Shown in pieces: positions 30,901 to 37,962 of a stretch of DNA of 64,000 nucleotides. Source of the stretch: a virus; IMG/VR virus record IMGVR_UViG_3300030104_007872, positions 1-64,000 of that record. One strand, 5' to 3'. Position 1 is the first letter of the stretch. Each line of letters begins with the position of its first letter. The translations under genes were made by a program, and so were the position numbers. A model generated the notes under the pieces. The model did no database searches. It was not told the origin of the DNA and saw only the letters and a program-made list of their open reading frames with translations.

Positions 30901-31958
30901 TTGTAATGAGGAGAGGTGCCGTTAGCAAATACGGCGCTCCTTTTATGGAGGCTTTAAACGCAGGAGCGGTTACAGGCTTTCAGTATGGCGGAAGAGTTCA
31001 GAGGGGTAATAATTTATTTACTCCAAGTAAGAGCCGTGGATCAATAGTTGGGTCTAGTAATTTACTAAGATTTGCAACTCAGGGCTTCACTAGTGGCGCC
31101 TCAGATGTAATTGTTGGAGGCTCTGGTGTGGCGGGTATTGGCTTGGAAGCTGAAAGTGTCCGCTTAACAAATCGTGGCAGAATGCTTGGTCCTCGTGCTG
31201 AGAGATTAAGGGAATCCAAACAAACCGCTTTTGGTTTAGTTGGTGAGCAGGAGGGCATAATGGCCAATTATAGGGAAAAGCTTTTACAGCAAAAACTTGC
31301 CAAAAAAGAAGAAAAGAAAAGGAAGAAGGAGCAGGAAGCTCAAGAAAAATATCAGAGAGAATTAGAAAAATTTCGAAGAGCAGAACAAAGAAGACAGGAG
31401 AAACGCTCTATGTGGACTAGTCTGGCTATAATTGCGGGCGGCGCTCTTTTAGGTGGAGGATTTGGTGGTTACTCAAGTCAAGTTGGTGCCGCATATGGAG
31501 GAACCGCAAACATGACCGTTGCAGGAAGCATGGCGGATAGAAGCTTCGCTAACACAGGTGGTGGACTTTTTCCCCGTGCCGCAGGGGGATATGTTCCCCG
31601 TGCCGCAGGTGTAGATACGGTTCCATCAATGTTGTCGGGTGGCGAATTTGTGATGAATGCTGGAGCCACACAGCGTTTGGGTTCAGCTAATCTAAATGCT
31701 CTGAATTCAGGCGGGGGCTCTTTAGGAGGCTCTCCAGATATAGTCGCTAAGCTAGATGAACTTATTACCGTAACCAGCGAGGGTCATGGAGACATAAATA
31801 TTGTGGTTAACTCAGATGGAGGTGGGCAAGTGCAAGGGGGAGCCGCTCCAGAAGCTGCGGCCTCAGCCCAGCGCCAATTAGCTGAATCGCTCAAACAAGC
31901 GGTGGTGAAAGAGATTGAAAACCAGAAAAGACTTGGGGGCGCCCTTAGAAGAAGATAA
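24936..31958 (+). CDS. Tape measure protein
   Basis: The largest gene, 2340 residues. The N-terminal ~450 residues show the TP901-type tape-measure domain (FDVARETEQSFDTVAEAALE, GVSLDELIGVISAVQQRTAR, IGNSFKTIFTRIQSL). Hydrophobic segments near 425-455 and 1100-1150 could enter membrane. The centre has seven copies of an [IV]PN[FY] tetrapeptide in Gly-rich settings, bracketing an embedded globular stretch near 680-930. A long coiled coil follows (about 1310-1700). The C-terminal part has two repeats built on GGEFVM, one near 1985 and one near 2233. At about 1.5 angstrom per residue the tail would be near 350 nm. The next gene overlaps its stop codon. Confidence 0.92.
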   Translation: MPVRIPVTETGLEASILEATRRAGAKAGKNLKINLGTNPKSIEALSQPLGRITGKADEFTKSMEAANARVLAFGASVGVLSAVTKGFKDLVTVTIEVEKQLTSINTIVGGTAAELSKFKKEIFDVARETEQSFDTVAEAALELSRQGLSAEDVLKRLGDSMILTRLSGLGAGEAVAGLTAAINSFTKAGVTSEEVLNKLSAAAVSAAVSERDLIEGIKRSGAVAVQAGVSLDELIGVISAVQQRTARGGSVIGNSFKTIFTRIQSLDKLETMQNLGVQVTDLQGDVLPAIQLIKNLAGALNALPEAKQLQIAEKLVGKFQIAPFLAILEDYNSEAQIAIEVTKVAQNATTEAYQRNVALNKTLSAAINEATINLKELANTLGEIGVTDSLKNILGFFNTLVSKIQDVMEGEGLGSDFARAIVKGISNVISGPGLAIFGAIIAKLTIDLAKFGTKALTTFFGMNSAAKQIATTQGAIASTLLSNQEIQKRILSIENSTLSVEQKRKAQMDFFTTALNAQYATMQKMQTIAGRIAPGVVKGTSGGGRGAGGFVPNFDAVRGYGPQRGMIPNFDAVRGYAQENADISRGVGGAPASARPVAIPNFNFGQGQRGTMIANTSEVMVPNYAGGGSAIFNRDMIGAAGMPRGARSITGASGYIPNFQRGLKKDQAGFEHSFRNASISNLDKTIANSKNAAAVAAAKAVKDKRQGKKAGVISFNAKDYGVAAMFAGKGSAVRSVNQQLDTLIKSGGEAALRASQLKKMGATAINYSGVQVQDLESMKNRKRGKINEPSNRRALSRFFLKPLQRYGNFMTDTIFDGNELAQIQNQNRKFVSGPDIFSSSVEGGLFEAAIRLVTKGAKASRAFKSHSDSQAAFDFEETSPPQQGFKDAFGFGRNLRRADAKRTADADSVRTLISKTLRTDDGFQAMKSAARRQGFKGAASGYIPNFASPLQDAIAREMSAGIPINQVRINQDGGLRNAGNPMGLAVTNIRDEPTGAIPRGAGGFVPNYNIGMGLRPPAAAAGGAGPQSLGARALDKSLKGLSASVRATGKGIVALGGSAGLGIEKLFALQIGMTALTGMTSEAESGMGKFAHGLSSALNAVVMTSFAMQGLQGFAKEGSAAAGVLGKLGVAAVGATVAFQVFKGLKSIFNEVTGVNKSANVQIALLADAAKDASLSLAGLTAVQQNELKEEAKEIFEARGGEGRFKFRGFQGDDEEIEQRFGEAIAFARQGGTGRAEINRLITEMFEITSGTRIIVDEFEGIIDASTVTNEVIERTLAKILDSGRDTAERIDRILSGVGERERGILGRPRPDQSTPTIFGLPVLSPQQIGGELQRRAVRDELKKELMLRAKIDDVTAEQKVREFEMAQVIAEKNNNLEKEANVRRMAANEAKQILDIEIKMAQIQVENKAAIKDVQDQRKIIMGLSDAEIANMREQKGLRDIEVAAHKNILSLIKDEVGNIEELTLEQREQQIVAQALAGLDRKQLQDKEAIKSVLINTIDLQGKEGDALRIAEALANGKLDAVFREMELRKRGLVDLEKERRENEQITRSIKERLEFAKLAAGGQRFETELGTRQRRTELGLQRERIQESTMRDAQKNRALAEIANELAELDLTDAKAQAIEKTTTSVEELISKIPSLESALRPLLNMLADPVQGGTGAQISEVGEGVRKAVAASGGVGAQFMSPIVQEVVGVGLSSEMKLAAAATAQETEETGKLTQAKEAETKATNDQRTTLAGVNKALISLRRNLIGATDAGSIVSAIRDEQKELRTGARGVTDISESGIEFDFAKQKILDQQFLAQTQAESNQLGRQLDFLDRMRDVKAAMLRGDINREEAARKILQIEKERLAVNSTLANRWKDTFDTSAAERQRQITNAWVSGAKQFADAIGNGLVDAIAKGESLGDSLRNAAASFADMMARAYMQQAANRIVGNVGGGMISGGGGGGGIGGGGILRGIGNFIGGLFQSGGMVRGGSGTKDDVPAVLTGGEFVMRRGAVSKYGAPFMEALNAGAVTGFQYGGRVQRGNNLFTPSKSRGSIVGSSNLLRFATQGFTSGASDVIVGGSGVAGIGLEAESVRLTNRGRMLGPRAERLRESKQTAFGLVGEQEGIMANYREKLLQQKLAKKEEKKRKKEQEAQEKYQRELEKFRRAEQRRQEKRSMWTSLAIIAGGALLGGGFGGYSSQVGAAYGGTANMTVAGSMADRSFANTGGGLFPRAAGGYVPRAAGVDTVPSMLSGGEFVMNAGATQRLGSANLNALNSGGGSLGGSPDIVAKLDELITVTSEGHGDINIVVNSDGGGQVQGGAAPEAAASAQRQLAESLKQAVVKEIENQKRLGGALRRR

Positions 31959-32752
31959 TGTTTGGAGCGCGTTTAAATTATGAGTCCAGATTTTTTGTCA
32001 CTGGGCAGGAATTGTCTGGCATTGACTCTATTGACATAGGATACGCTAACGCCACGAATATTTTGCAGCCACTTGGCTTTCCGACGGGCTTAACAGTCGT
32101 TGCTGGCCCGACAGAAGAATCTTTGTCGCTCTCTAGGTATCTTGTTTATGACGATCCCATTCTTGCTTTTACGGGTGACTCATGCATGTCGGGTAGTATT
32201 AATTATCAAGGAAAAGCCTATGGTTTTGATAGTGGTTACCTAAATAATTATTCCGTCAATTGCGCCGTGGGCAACATTCCGAGGGTCAATGCTAGTTTTT
32301 TAGTTTATGATGAAATGAGGACTGGGGATGGTGCTGACGCCTCAGGCGCCATAGCCGCGCCAACACTTCACATACCCAATCAAGGTTCCATCACTGTCAC
32401 TTGCGATAATTCAACAACCAACAGAGTTGTTGGTTTTGATTATTCAATTACCTGCAATCGCAAGCCTTATTACACAATAGGTTCTGAAAAGGCGGCTGAT
32501 GTAAAATTGATACCGCCGCTGATCTATAATGCTACGGTTCAATTGGACGTTGATGACGCCTTCATGGAAAGTGGATTTAGTTTCTTGGGAACAGGTAAAG
32601 AGCAAAGAGGCGTTTCATTTACCATCAATGGTCGCGATGGAACTGCTCTGCAATCTCTTACTGTCCCTCAAGCCTGTTTAACATCTGAGCAGTTAAATGC
32701 TTCGGCGGATGGCGCATTAAGATTAACTCTAACTTATATGGGACACTCATGA
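31958..32752 (+). CDS. Tail-tube-like structural protein, paralogue 3
   Basis: A 264-residue beta-rich protein. The strand YLNNYSVNCAVGNIPRVNA (about 96-114) closely parallels the same strand in paralogue 2, and FGxxxGYLNNYS matches paralogue 4. It is shorter, lacking the middle insertion. Located directly after the tape measure, it may cap the tube at the distal end (a distal-tail or tube-initiator role); this is inference. ATG overlaps the tape-measure stop (TAATG). Confidence 0.55.
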   Translation: MFGARLNYESRFFVTGQELSGIDSIDIGYANATNILQPLGFPTGLTVVAGPTEESLSLSRYLVYDDPILAFTGDSCMSGSINYQGKAYGFDSGYLNNYSVNCAVGNIPRVNASFLVYDEMRTGDGADASGAIAAPTLHIPNQGSITVTCDNSTTNRVVGFDYSITCNRKPYYTIGSEKAADVKLIPPLIYNATVQLDVDDAFMESGFSFLGTGKEQRGVSFTINGRDGTALQSLTVPQACLTSEQLNASADGALRLTLTYMGHS

Positions 32753-33729
32753 GCGAAGATTTATTTTACAACAGAGACAGAAATATATCAGGTGTTTCTA
32801 CGCCCACTGAATTAACGTCACTAAACCTTACGCCTTCTTATGGCTCACAGGTGCAATTCAGCGCCAATAATGGTGAATACGTTACAGATAATTTTTATAC
32901 CAATAGGATTCCCTTATCTTTAAATAGCTTATCTGCCTCCTTTAGGGTTAGGTATCAAGTTAATGAAGTGAATGGTAGGAGGTTAGCTAATTTCTTTGAA
33001 AGCAAATCTGGAAATCGCAGTTTTGAATTCAACCCCGACAGTTCCAGAATTTATAAAAATGTATCAGGTTTTTGCAATTCATACCTGATCAATTTTACAA
33101 ACAATCAGCATTATGATGTCGCGGCAGAAGTGTCCTGTGATACGGGGCCAACTCTCTTAAAATGGTCGGGTGGGTGTTATGTTAATACGGGTGTTCGTAA
33201 ATGGCATGTAGGAGAACAATATCATAAGTATGATATTATTTATACTGGCATAAACCCACAAAACAAGCTGGATAACTTTTATTATGCGACTGCTACCCAT
33301 ACAGCGTCGAGTCCTGAAGCGGATGGCCCTTCAGGAACTAGCCCTCAATGGACACAAGACTTCTTTTTTAACCCAGATATAGGATTAAGTACGCAAGTGG
33401 ACATAAAAGTGGACAAATTAAATTATGAGAATTCAGTCACAGAAAGACTAAAAACAAGTCAGAATGCCGCATCCATGTCGTTTAGTTATACATTTAAAGA
33501 TTTACCAGAAAGACAGACCAAGGCAATGTTGCACTTTTTAGAAAACAAAGGTGGCTATAGAAGGTTTAAAGTTGGCATAACGGGAACAGCGGGTGTTTTG
33601 CCTATTTATAATAGATCTAAAGTTTGTCATTCTCCTAGCTGGTCTCATACTTGGAAATATTTTGATTCGAATGACCTTCAGGTGACATTAATTGAAGACC
33701 CAATGGGTGTAATTCCAACAGGAACATAA
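32749..33729 (+). CDS. Minor tail protein with internal duplication
   Basis: A 326-residue protein made of two related halves. Unit 1 (about 50-130) has SLSASFRVRYQVNEVNGRRL, ANFFESKSGNRSFEF and CNSYLINF; unit 2 (about 220-320) has AASMSFSYTFKDLPERQTKA, LHFLENKGGYRRFKV and CHSPSWSHTW. Each has the pattern of a phage minor-tail-M-type domain: a strand, a helix ending in a loop with Gly-Asn/Gly-Tyr-Arg, and a Cys-containing strand. A role at the tail tip next to the tape measure is likely. Starts in an ATGA overlap with the previous gene. Confidence 0.6.
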   Translation: MSEDLFYNRDRNISGVSTPTELTSLNLTPSYGSQVQFSANNGEYVTDNFYTNRIPLSLNSLSASFRVRYQVNEVNGRRLANFFESKSGNRSFEFNPDSSRIYKNVSGFCNSYLINFTNNQHYDVAAEVSCDTGPTLLKWSGGCYVNTGVRKWHVGEQYHKYDIIYTGINPQNKLDNFYYATATHTASSPEADGPSGTSPQWTQDFFFNPDIGLSTQVDIKVDKLNYENSVTERLKTSQNAASMSFSYTFKDLPERQTKAMLHFLENKGGYRRFKVGITGTAGVLPIYNRSKVCHSPSWSHTWKYFDSNDLQVTLIEDPMGVIPTGT

Positions 33730-33731
33730 CA

Positions 33732-34823
33732 ATGCCTCGTAACAGGAATATAATAAAAAGCAATAATACTGCTGTGGCCGTGCAAAATGGTGGTGGAAAC
33801 GCCTTTTCGACAATCGATCTGGATTTAAACTTATTCACCACGGTTCAGGATGGCAACTACAACGTATCATTCGAGCGCTCACCCTTGAAACAAGTGGGGA
33901 GTCAGCTTTACACCACTCAAGATCTTGTTAGGCAACCAGATGTAGAGTTGGCGCTTTCATATTACCCTGAGCCCAGCATGTCAAATGAGAACTTTGGTGG
34001 CCTATTAAAGACTTATCCAACGGCTGACTCCATACAGGCACTTTCGGGCGTAACGGATTTTTCCACCAATTTTTTTGTTTTAACTGCACCCTACCAAGGC
34101 GATGATGCTTTAGAAAAGATAGCGTTCGATGAGGCGAGTAATGATCTCAGTGATTGGGATGCAACGGTCTTTGGAAATTGTTATTTAACAAGTTATCAAT
34201 TAACTTATGCTGCGCGACAATTGCCAGTTGCATCGATGGGATTTGTTTGCTCAAATATGCAATTTGAAACCTTAACTGGAACCACAATGGAGTCGCCCGC
34301 AGTCAATCTGGAAAACGGAAACGCTACTGGCGGTAAGTGTTTGTTTCAATTTGATAACGCCATACGAGATCCCGTGATTGTAAACCCTAATTCTACGGGT
34401 AGCAGTGTAACTTTACAAAATTTACAGGTTGGTGGTCAGCGGCTTGTTGACAAACACCTTATTCAATCAGTGGATATGTCGATAACCATGGATAGAGCAT
34501 CCATGTATGGCCTTGGTAATAATTTTGCTTATGATAGAAAGCTGGAGCTTCCAGCAAGGGGAAGCTTTAATGTTTCCTCTCTTGTATCGGGTGTCAGTCA
34601 AACTACTGGCTCTGTCACGGGTTTATTAACAGGGGATTCCTCTTATGACTTCGAATTGGTTTTAGAAGGAAGCGGTAAGAGCATGAGATATTCCATTGAG
34701 GGTGCTAAGCTAAATTCAATTAGTTATGGAATGCCAATCGGCAGCTTCATGACTTATGATGCGAGTTTTAATTTTGAGGTTACCGAATCTTACGGTTTAC
34801 GAGTAAGAGGTACAGCTTATTAG
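33732..34823 (+). CDS. Tail-tube-like structural protein, paralogue 4
   Basis: A 363-residue protein close in plan to paralogue 2: STNFFVLTAPYQGDDA near 112, NCYLTSYQLTYAARQLPVA near 150, IQSVDMSITMDRASMYGLG then NFAYDRKLELPARG near 245-280, and VSSLVSGV. It ends tail-to-tail with the minus-strand FmdB-like gene. Having both this and paralogue 2 suggests two tube or tube-like layers, or separate tube and tip proteins. Confidence 0.6.
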   Translation: MPRNRNIIKSNNTAVAVQNGGGNAFSTIDLDLNLFTTVQDGNYNVSFERSPLKQVGSQLYTTQDLVRQPDVELALSYYPEPSMSNENFGGLLKTYPTADSIQALSGVTDFSTNFFVLTAPYQGDDALEKIAFDEASNDLSDWDATVFGNCYLTSYQLTYAARQLPVASMGFVCSNMQFETLTGTTMESPAVNLENGNATGGKCLFQFDNAIRDPVIVNPNSTGSSVTLQNLQVGGQRLVDKHLIQSVDMSITMDRASMYGLGNNFAYDRKLELPARGSFNVSSLVSGVSQTTGSVTGLLTGDSSYDFELVLEGSGKSMRYSIEGAKLNSISYGMPIGSFMTYDASFNFEVTESYGLRVRGTAY

Positions 34824-35203
34824 TCATAATCAACCTTTACGTTTTTACTCTCGTAGGTTTTTTTCATCTCAGCCATGTGTTTGGCGCCATTTCGTTTTTC
34901 AGAATAATTTTTGAAGTATTTTTGCTTCACTGGATCTATTCCACCATTGGCAGCAGCCCTCTTTTCGCTGAGTTCACTAGAGTAATCCATCATATCTCCA
35001 TAGGTGCCCTTTTTGTTGTATGTGGAGTCTATAAACTGTTGATTACTAAATGGATCTATATTGGCATCCACTGAGGCATTCGGCGCCAAGAATACTCTGT
35101 CCCACGTTACCCCATCTTTCTCATAAACGTGTTCGTCATTCATACCCTGAAAAACTTCTTCGTATTCTTCTCTCTCTGGGTGCTTGTAAACGTAAATAGG
35201 CAT
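34820..35203 (-). CDS. FmdB-like small protein lacking zinc cysteines
   Basis: A 127-residue protein starting MPIYVYKHPEREEYEEVFQ, the pattern of the FmdB zinc-ribbon family start (MPxYxYxC), followed by GVTWDRVFLAPNAS and a helical end (KQKYFKNYSEKRNGAKHM). The cysteines that bind zinc in cellular FmdB are absent. Forms like this are widespread in aquatic phages, role unknown. Stop codon overlaps that of the rightward tube gene. Confidence 0.6.
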   Translation of the reverse strand: MPIYVYKHPEREEYEEVFQGMNDEHVYEKDGVTWDRVFLAPNASVDANIDPFSNQQFIDSTYNKKGTYGDMMDYSSELSEKRAAANGGIDPVKQKYFKNYSEKRNGAKHMAEMKKTYESKNVKVDYD

Positions 35204-35213
35204 AATGCATTAT

Positions 35214-35244
35214 AAAAAAAAGAGAGGGTATTTCTACCCCCTCT
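35214..35244 (-). terminator. Rho-independent terminator (minus strand)
   Basis: Minus strand: 10-bp stem with one mismatch (AGAGGGGGTA / TACCCTCTCT), GAAA loop, then eight T residues. It lies past the Hsp20 gene and before the FmdB-like gene. Confidence 0.8.
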
Positions 35245-35321
35245 TTCAGTATGTCGCCGCAGGATCTCACTACAGGATTAATGGCCGTTATAGAGGATGC
35301 CACCAACCCATTCCTTGAGCG

Positions 35322-35642
35322 TCACTTGATCTGTATTTCCCTACCCTCGGAAACGGTCCTCTTGGGCAGTGTTAATTTTAAAAGCCCGTACTTTAAGTCG
35401 GCTGTGATGTGATCTACAGAAACAAGGTTATTTAAATACAGTTTAAATTCCTTTTCTCGGTCCTTGTTTTTTGCTGTCACCGTCAAAATGTCATCAGTGA
35501 CATTGATTACCATATCTTTCTTGGAAAACCCTGGAAGCTCAATCTCTGAAGTGTAAACATCTCCCGATTCCTTCACGCAAGACCTTTTACTTGGGGTGAT
35601 CCTATGAATGTCGTTAAACAGTGTGTTAATTAGTGTGTTCAT
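35322..35642 (-). CDS. Small heat-shock protein (Hsp20/alpha-crystallin)
   Basis: A 106-residue protein that is almost entirely an alpha-crystallin domain: SEIELPGFSKKDMVINVTDD, ILTVTAKN, FKLYLNN, VDHITADLKYGLLKLTLPK. The N-terminal arm is short. Hsp20 proteins hold unfolded proteins for refolding; phage copies are known from T4-like cyanophages and may help virion assembly or protect host proteins. It has its own sigma70-type promoter, and a terminator follows, so it is expressed as a single gene. Confidence 0.9.
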   Translation of the reverse strand: MNTLINTLFNDIHRITPSKRSCVKESGDVYTSEIELPGFSKKDMVINVTDDILTVTAKNKDREKEFKLYLNNLVSVDHITADLKYGLLKLTLPKRTVSEGREIQIK

Positions 35643-35647
35643 ACTTT

Positions 35648-35676
35648 ATTATATGATGTAACGCGATAAGTTTCAA
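35648..35676 (-). promoter_or_regulatory. sigma70-type promoter for hsp20 (leaderless)
   Basis: Minus strand: TTGAAA (35676-35671), 17-bp spacer, TATAAT (35653-35648), then 5 bases to the ATG at 35642. The -35 box overlaps the end of the upstream glycosyltransferase gene. Confidence 0.75.
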
Positions 35677-36752
35677 GCGGTATTTATTTGTGACAAAAGT
35701 GTATCGACTGTGTTAGAGTATGTAAACTTGTTTCGAAGTTCCAGTCCTTCCGTATTTATTTGGCCAGCCCTACCAGCCCCTTCTTCCATCATCCAAATAA
35801 CTTCTTCTTCCTCCCAAGTGTAAAAAGTGCCCTGATTAAATGGGGTATCCTTATTAAAGAAAACCCCGTCTTCAGCAGGCATTTGTCCTCGTGCAGGAAT
35901 TAAAATAGCATTTTTTTCTGTCGCCCAATCTTTATGGGAGGTCTCATTTAAAACCAAGCTCCATTTACCTAAACAGGTCGCGTTAAAAGCAGGTAAGTTC
36001 CATCCCTCGCCACCTGACAGTCCAGTTAGGTCTACATCAATTGCATTTAGGAATTCATTAACCTCCTTGTTGGTCTTTAAATATGGTAGAAAATTAATGT
36101 TAGTGTAATTTTTACCCTGACAAACCCCACTTAGAATACGATTCATGTCCTCGGGCTTAAAGAACGGGTTATTGATACAACACGACAACTGATACTTATT
36201 ATTGTTCCCGTATTTTTTTAACCAAGCCTTAATAATTCGATCAGTGTGCTTCCTATTTTCGAATTTACCCATCAAACCAAAATGAACAGTGTCCTTTAGG
36301 TAAGTCTTGTTGGTTTGATAAAAATCTTCATCAAAGCCCAGAGGTACAAATTCAGCTTTCGTTGCACCTAGATTTGCGAAATTGTTTTTTGCGTAAGATG
36401 AACTAAAAAAAGTTTTATCTTGAGCTTCACAAATCTTTAATTCGATGTCTGTCGGTTTATTACATTCGTAAAATGTCAGAAGGTATTGGTCTTTATTTTT
36501 TCTATTTTCACTACCATTTAGGTGCCAAATCTTCAAACAGGGTATTTCGGGCTTTAAGAAATCAAACCTTTTATTGATGCCGTTTTCAATATATTTACCC
36601 AAGTCAGGCGCGACAGAATAAGCGGATAAGTCGGTATTCCCCACGGGAAATATACCTAATTCAACGTCTCTCTTAAAGAGTTCTCGGACAATGTTATAGG
36701 TAACATTGCCGAGACTCAATGAGTTGAATGGGGCGTCAATCAGTAATTTCAT
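35673..36752 (-). CDS. Glycosyltransferase (GT-B type, family 4-like)
   Basis: A 359-residue GT-B type protein. The C-terminal half shows VHFGLMGKFENRKHTDRIIK (about 172-191), the strand that starts the nucleotide-sugar domain, and SGGEGWNLPAFNATCLGKW (246-264), the Glu/Gly segment that contacts the sugar nucleotide in family 4 enzymes. It is outside the main sugar island and lies with SSB and a sigma factor, starting in a TAATG overlap with ssb. The acceptor is unknown. Confidence 0.75.
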   Translation of the reverse strand: MKLLIDAPFNSLSLGNVTYNIVRELFKRDVELGIFPVGNTDLSAYSVAPDLGKYIENGINKRFDFLKPEIPCLKIWHLNGSENRKNKDQYLLTFYECNKPTDIELKICEAQDKTFFSSSYAKNNFANLGATKAEFVPLGFDEDFYQTNKTYLKDTVHFGLMGKFENRKHTDRIIKAWLKKYGNNNKYQLSCCINNPFFKPEDMNRILSGVCQGKNYTNINFLPYLKTNKEVNEFLNAIDVDLTGLSGGEGWNLPAFNATCLGKWSLVLNETSHKDWATEKNAILIPARGQMPAEDGVFFNKDTPFNQGTFYTWEEEEVIWMMEEGAGRAGQINTEGLELRNKFTYSNTVDTLLSQINTA

Positions 36753-37114
36753 TAAAATGGGACTTCTTCCGCTACTGGAGTGTTTGACTCAGAAGAATCG
36801 TCGTCGGATTTTTTCCCACTACCTATGAACTGAAGATCCTTACCCCTGATGTAATATTTCGTAAATGTCTTACCTTCTTTTTCCCACGATGACATGCATA
36901 GTTCGCCTTGCACAATAAATTCGCGACCCTTGGTAAGATACTGTTCTGCAATTTCTGCCGTTTTGTCCCAATACTCGCAATCAAGAAAGCATTTTGTTTT
37001 TGCGTTTGCGGAAGAGATTCCAACTCGAAGGTTGGCAACCTTTTTTCCACTCGGTGTTGTCTTTACTTCTGGATCTTTAACCAAATAAGCTGCTGCGGTG
37101 ATTGAGTTATACAT
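36752..37114 (-). CDS. ssb: Single-stranded DNA-binding protein
   Basis: A 120-residue OB-fold protein of the bacterial SSB type: SITAAAYLVKDPEVKTTPSG, KVANLRVGIS, FLDCEYWDKTAEIAEQYLTK and GREFIVQGELCMSSW. An acidic linker leads to the C-terminal tip EEVPF, equivalent to the DDDIPF tip that recruits partner proteins. It coats single-stranded DNA in phage replication and recombination, and would work with the RecA-like and DnaB-like proteins at the right end of the window. Overlaps the sigma-like gene by 8 bases. Confidence 0.88.
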   Translation of the reverse strand: MYNSITAAAYLVKDPEVKTTPSGKKVANLRVGISSANAKTKCFLDCEYWDKTAEIAEQYLTKGREFIVQGELCMSSWEKEGKTFTKYYIRGKDLQFIGSGKKSDDDSSESNTPVAEEVPF

Positions 37115-37679
37115 ATTTTTCTTGTGTCTTCAGTTTATTAATGAATCTATTGTGAATATTGATACAACCCTGAATGCTCATTTCTAATTCTTTAGCAATG
37201 ATTCTCCAAGGAGTGAGCTTATTATCCATGCCATTGTAACGCATGTCAATTATTTTTTTCACTCTTAGGTCTTTTTCTCTTTCGAGGCTATTCTCAAGCA
37301 AGGAAAAAGCCTCATCTTTAGTTATATCACCCAAGAAACTCTCGCACGATGGCTCGATGTAGTTTTTTTCATCATTTATCAAAAATTCCTTACTTCTTTT
37401 TTTCTTATTCAAAAGGTTTAGGCATTTCCATTTAGTTTGGTTCGCCAAATGAGTGGAAAATTTTGTTTTCTTAGTCGGATCGTAACTCATGGCTGAGGAA
37501 TATATCGTTGATTCCCTCTCTTCCATTAAAAAGTTCTTATCAAGGACATACTGAGGGCTGGACATAAATTGATTTAGCATGGTGTGGTAAATCCCTGAAT
37601 GCCTGTCTATAAGCTCCAGAAGACTTTCCTCATCATTGTCCTCCTTGATTTTGTAAATAAGTGTTAGATCACTCTGCAT
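37107..37679 (-). CDS. Second sigma-like factor
   Basis: A protein of about 190 residues with sigma70 region 2 (MSYDPTKKTKFSTHLANQTK then WKCLNLLNKKKR) and a region 4-like C terminus (IIDMRYNGMDNKLTPWRIIA then KELEMSIQGCINIHNRFINK). Length and layout resemble T4-gp55-type sigma factors. The start is uncertain: the frame extends to a TTG at 37712, while the ATG at 37679 overlaps the end of a 23-codon ATG-led frame (37669-37740) whose codons look coding-like. The gene starts in the repeat-rich control region shared with nrdB. Confidence 0.75.
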   Translation of the reverse strand: MQSDLTLIYKIKEDNDEESLLELIDRHSGIYHTMLNQFMSSPQYVLDKNFLMEERESTIYSSAMSYDPTKKTKFSTHLANQTKWKCLNLLNKKKRSKEFLINDEKNYIEPSCESFLGDITKDEAFSLLENSLEREKDLRVKKIIDMRYNGMDNKLTPWRIIAKELEMSIQGCINIHNRFINKLKTQEKYV

Positions 37680-37740
37680 CCATAATATTAGTTTCGGTTC
37701 TAGCTTTTTCAAAAAAATCTCGCTGATTTTTTATTTCCAT
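37669..37740 (-). CDS. Short upstream frame before the sigma gene (23 aa)
   Basis: MEIKNQRDFFEKARTETNIM then DAE and TGA. Its TGA lies just after the ATG at 37679, a possible translational coupling. It could instead be the true N terminus separated by a frameshift. Too short to classify. Confidence 0.3.
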   Translation of the reverse strand: MEIKNQRDFFEKARTETNIMDAE

Positions 37741-37780
37741 CTTTTACGCAAAATCGCTTAATTATTATAATATAATTGTA

Positions 37781-37863
37781 AAACGTTTACGGTAAAGACG
37801 AACGTTTACGGTAAAGTAAAACGTTAACTGTAAAGAAACGTTCTTTAACCGTTTCACGGTTAA
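37781..37863. promoter_or_regulatory. Operator-like repeat array
   Basis: Three near-identical direct repeats of AACGTTTACGGTAAAG (from 37782, 37801 and, degenerate, 37819: AACGTTAACTGTAAAG), each containing the dyad TTTACGGTAAA, then AAACGTTCTTTAACCG and the inverted repeat TTAACCG-TTTCA-CGGTTAA. Spacing is 18-19 bp. It lies between the divergent sigma-like and nrdB genes, so it probably binds a regulator of one or both. Confidence 0.65.
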
Positions 37864-37943
37864 TTATAACGCCGTGATTCCGTTTGTCAAATTAAATTTT
37901 TGGGAAATTTTTTCTATTGACGAGAGACGTATTTGAGGGCACA

Positions 37944-37953
37944 AGTGTAATTT
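37944..37953 (+). promoter_or_regulatory. AGTGTAATTT late-type motif before nrdB
   Basis: AAGTGTAATTT ends 9 bases before the ATG at 37963. Confidence 0.45.
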
Positions 37954-37962
37954 CCTTTAGTC

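Noticed and set aside
35250-35411. Plus-strand 53-codon frame starting MSPQDLTTG
   Set aside because: It crosses into the hsp20 gene antisense and lies directly behind a terminator on the opposite strand; no support as a gene.
36102-36113. AGTGTAATTTTT as a further late promoter
   Set aside because: It lies on the plus strand inside a minus-strand glycosyltransferase gene with no gene start after it; taken as chance.
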